Below are positions 63,370-64,000 of a stretch of 64,000 nt of DNA, piece by piece; the first letter of the stretch is position 1, and each line of letters begins with the position of its first letter. A model generated the notes under the pieces. The model did not search any database and was not told the DNA's origin. It saw only the letters and a program-made list of their open reading frames with translations. Made by a program: the position numbers and the translations under genes. Source of the stretch: JAEULH01 sp963789785 (lineage in GTDB: Bacteria > Pseudomonadota > Alphaproteobacteria > Rhodospirillales > Defluviicoccaceae); contig CAWBNC010000038.1 of assembly GCA_963789785.1 (NCBI GenBank), positions 62,001 through 126,000 on the forward strand, given 5' to 3'.

Positions 63370-63399
63370 GTTAGGTTTGACCTCGGCGTACACGATGCG

Positions 63400-63432
63400 G
63401 CGGGGCCCCGAGCGGCCCCGCTTCCTTTTTCT
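63400..63432 (+). terminator. Rho-independent terminator of acsA
   Basis: GCGGGGCC (63400-63407) pairs perfectly with GGCCCCGC (63414-63421) around CCGAGC, followed by TTCCTTTTTCT. It starts 31 bases after the acsA stop. Confidence 0.88.
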
Positions 63433-63523
63433 GACGCCACACCGCGCGACATGACGGTTTTCTCCGACATCGCGGCCGCGTATTGTTCCGCCCTTCATCG
63501 ATATCCAGCGGAGCGAACAGGGT

Positions 63524-64000
63524 ATGGCGGCAGCGCCTGACGTCGGGATCATCATGGGCAGCCAGTCCGACTGGCGGACGATGCGCCATGCGGCGGCGAC
63601 GCTGGACGCCCTCGCGATCCCGTACGAGGCGCGGATCGTCTCGGCCCATCGCACGCCGGAGCGACTGTTCGCATATGCCCGCGGTGCGAAGGCGCGTGGC
63701 CTGAAGGTGGTGATCGCCGGCGCCGGCGGGGCGGCGCATCTTCCCGGCATGACCGCGGCCCTGACACCCCTGCCGGTTTTCGGGGTGCCGGTAGAATCGG
63801 CAGCGCTCCACGGCCACGATAGCCTCTTGTCGATCGTCCAGATGCCGGCCGGCATTCCCGTCGGCACGCTCGCGATCGGCAAGGCCGGCGCGATCAACGC
63901 CGCGCTGCTCGCTGCCGCCGTTCTCGCGCTGGCCGACGCGGCGCTGGCGCAGCGACTGGAGGACTGGCGCGCGCGGCAGACGGTGGACGTGGGCGAGGCG
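63524..64000 (+). CDS. purE: N5-carboxyaminoimidazole ribonucleotide mutase PurE (3' end cut by window)
   Basis: Class I PurE moves the carboxyl of N5-CAIR to give CAIR in purine synthesis. The first 159 codons are present: VGIIMGSQSDWRTMRHAA, VSAHRTPERLFAYA (conserved Ser-Ala-His), VVIAGAGGAAHLPGMTAALT and VQMPAGIPVGTLAIGKAGA. The frame is open to the right edge, at DVGEA, where only a few residues should be missing. ATG at 63524 with GGAG upstream. Confidence 0.96.
   Translation, partial: MAAAPDVGIIMGSQSDWRTMRHAAATLDALAIPYEARIVSAHRTPERLFAYARGAKARGLKVVIAGAGGAAHLPGMTAALTPLPVFGVPVESAALHGHDSLLSIVQMPAGIPVGTLAIGKAGAINAALLAAAVLALADAALAQRLEDWRARQTVDVGEA

Noticed and set aside
61684..63897. 737-codon leftward open frame opposite acsA and purE
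   Set aside because: It crosses two well-defined rightward genes and the acsA terminator, so it is an antisense shadow.

Overview
The window is GC-rich DNA from an alphaproteobacterium, most likely a member of the Rhodospirillales or a close relative. The lineage call rests on gene content and order. A split F0 operon (atpI-B-E-F'-F) encodes paired b and b' subunits. A Mic60/mitofilin gene sits between hemD and hemY. The serC-serA pair is preceded by a serC-type leader, and DciA (DUF721), ThyX and a tsaD-gpsA-yciI-EVE-acsA run are present. No base composition or database search was computed; all family calls come from reading translated sequence.

Layout. 1-7.4 kb: mutS (3' end off the window), a small membrane protein, thyX, then serC-serA for serine synthesis. 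7.5-12 kb: small membrane, lipoprotein and secreted proteins, a frameshifted AbfD/HpaB-type flavoenzyme and a sugar O-acetyltransferase. 12-24.3 kb: an acetate/solute uptake and signalling block. It holds ActP with its YjcH partner, a second SSS transporter, a CBS-DUF294 protein, a transporter-fused histidine kinase (CrbS/MxtR-like), a degenerate kinase fused to a DnaQ exonuclease, and a lone receiver. Acetyl-CoA synthetase lies 37 kb away at 61.4 kb. 24.4-36.4 kb: a His-rich protein, chaC, a CDP-alcohol phosphatidyltransferase, apt, mutY, dciA, a DsbA-like protein, smc and the F0 ATP synthase operon. 36.5-46.4 kb: an octaheme/HEAT/TPR protein, two secreted proteins, then a leftward NHEJ operon of ligD, ku and a BRCT/HTH/TPR protein, followed by cupin and CBS proteins.

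46.5-53.5 kb is an accessory island between the facing 3' ends of tRNA-Met(CAT) and tRNA-Thr(CGT). It carries an endolysin remnant and one large decayed gene of about 1,400 codons. That gene joins an Mrr-type nuclease, a STAND NTPase and a long C-terminal region, and is best read as an Avs (antiviral STAND) defence protein. It is interrupted by an IS630-family element (TA duplication) and an IS1595-family element (8-bp duplication). Removing both elements on paper restores the reading frame exactly at both joints, so the insertions look recent.

53.7-64 kb returns to core genes: hemC-hemD-mic60-hemY leftward, and tsaD, gpsA, yciI, an EVE protein, acsA and purE (3' end off the window) rightward.

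A caution applies to the whole window. Conserved or essential genes (smc, atpB, dsbA-like, mutY, ligD, the CDP-alcohol transferase) carry frameshifts between about 9.5 and 53 kb. Six of the indels read closely are single extra bases. Insertion-type sequence errors are more likely than real inactivation, so these genes are listed as frameshifted CDSs rather than as pseudogenes.
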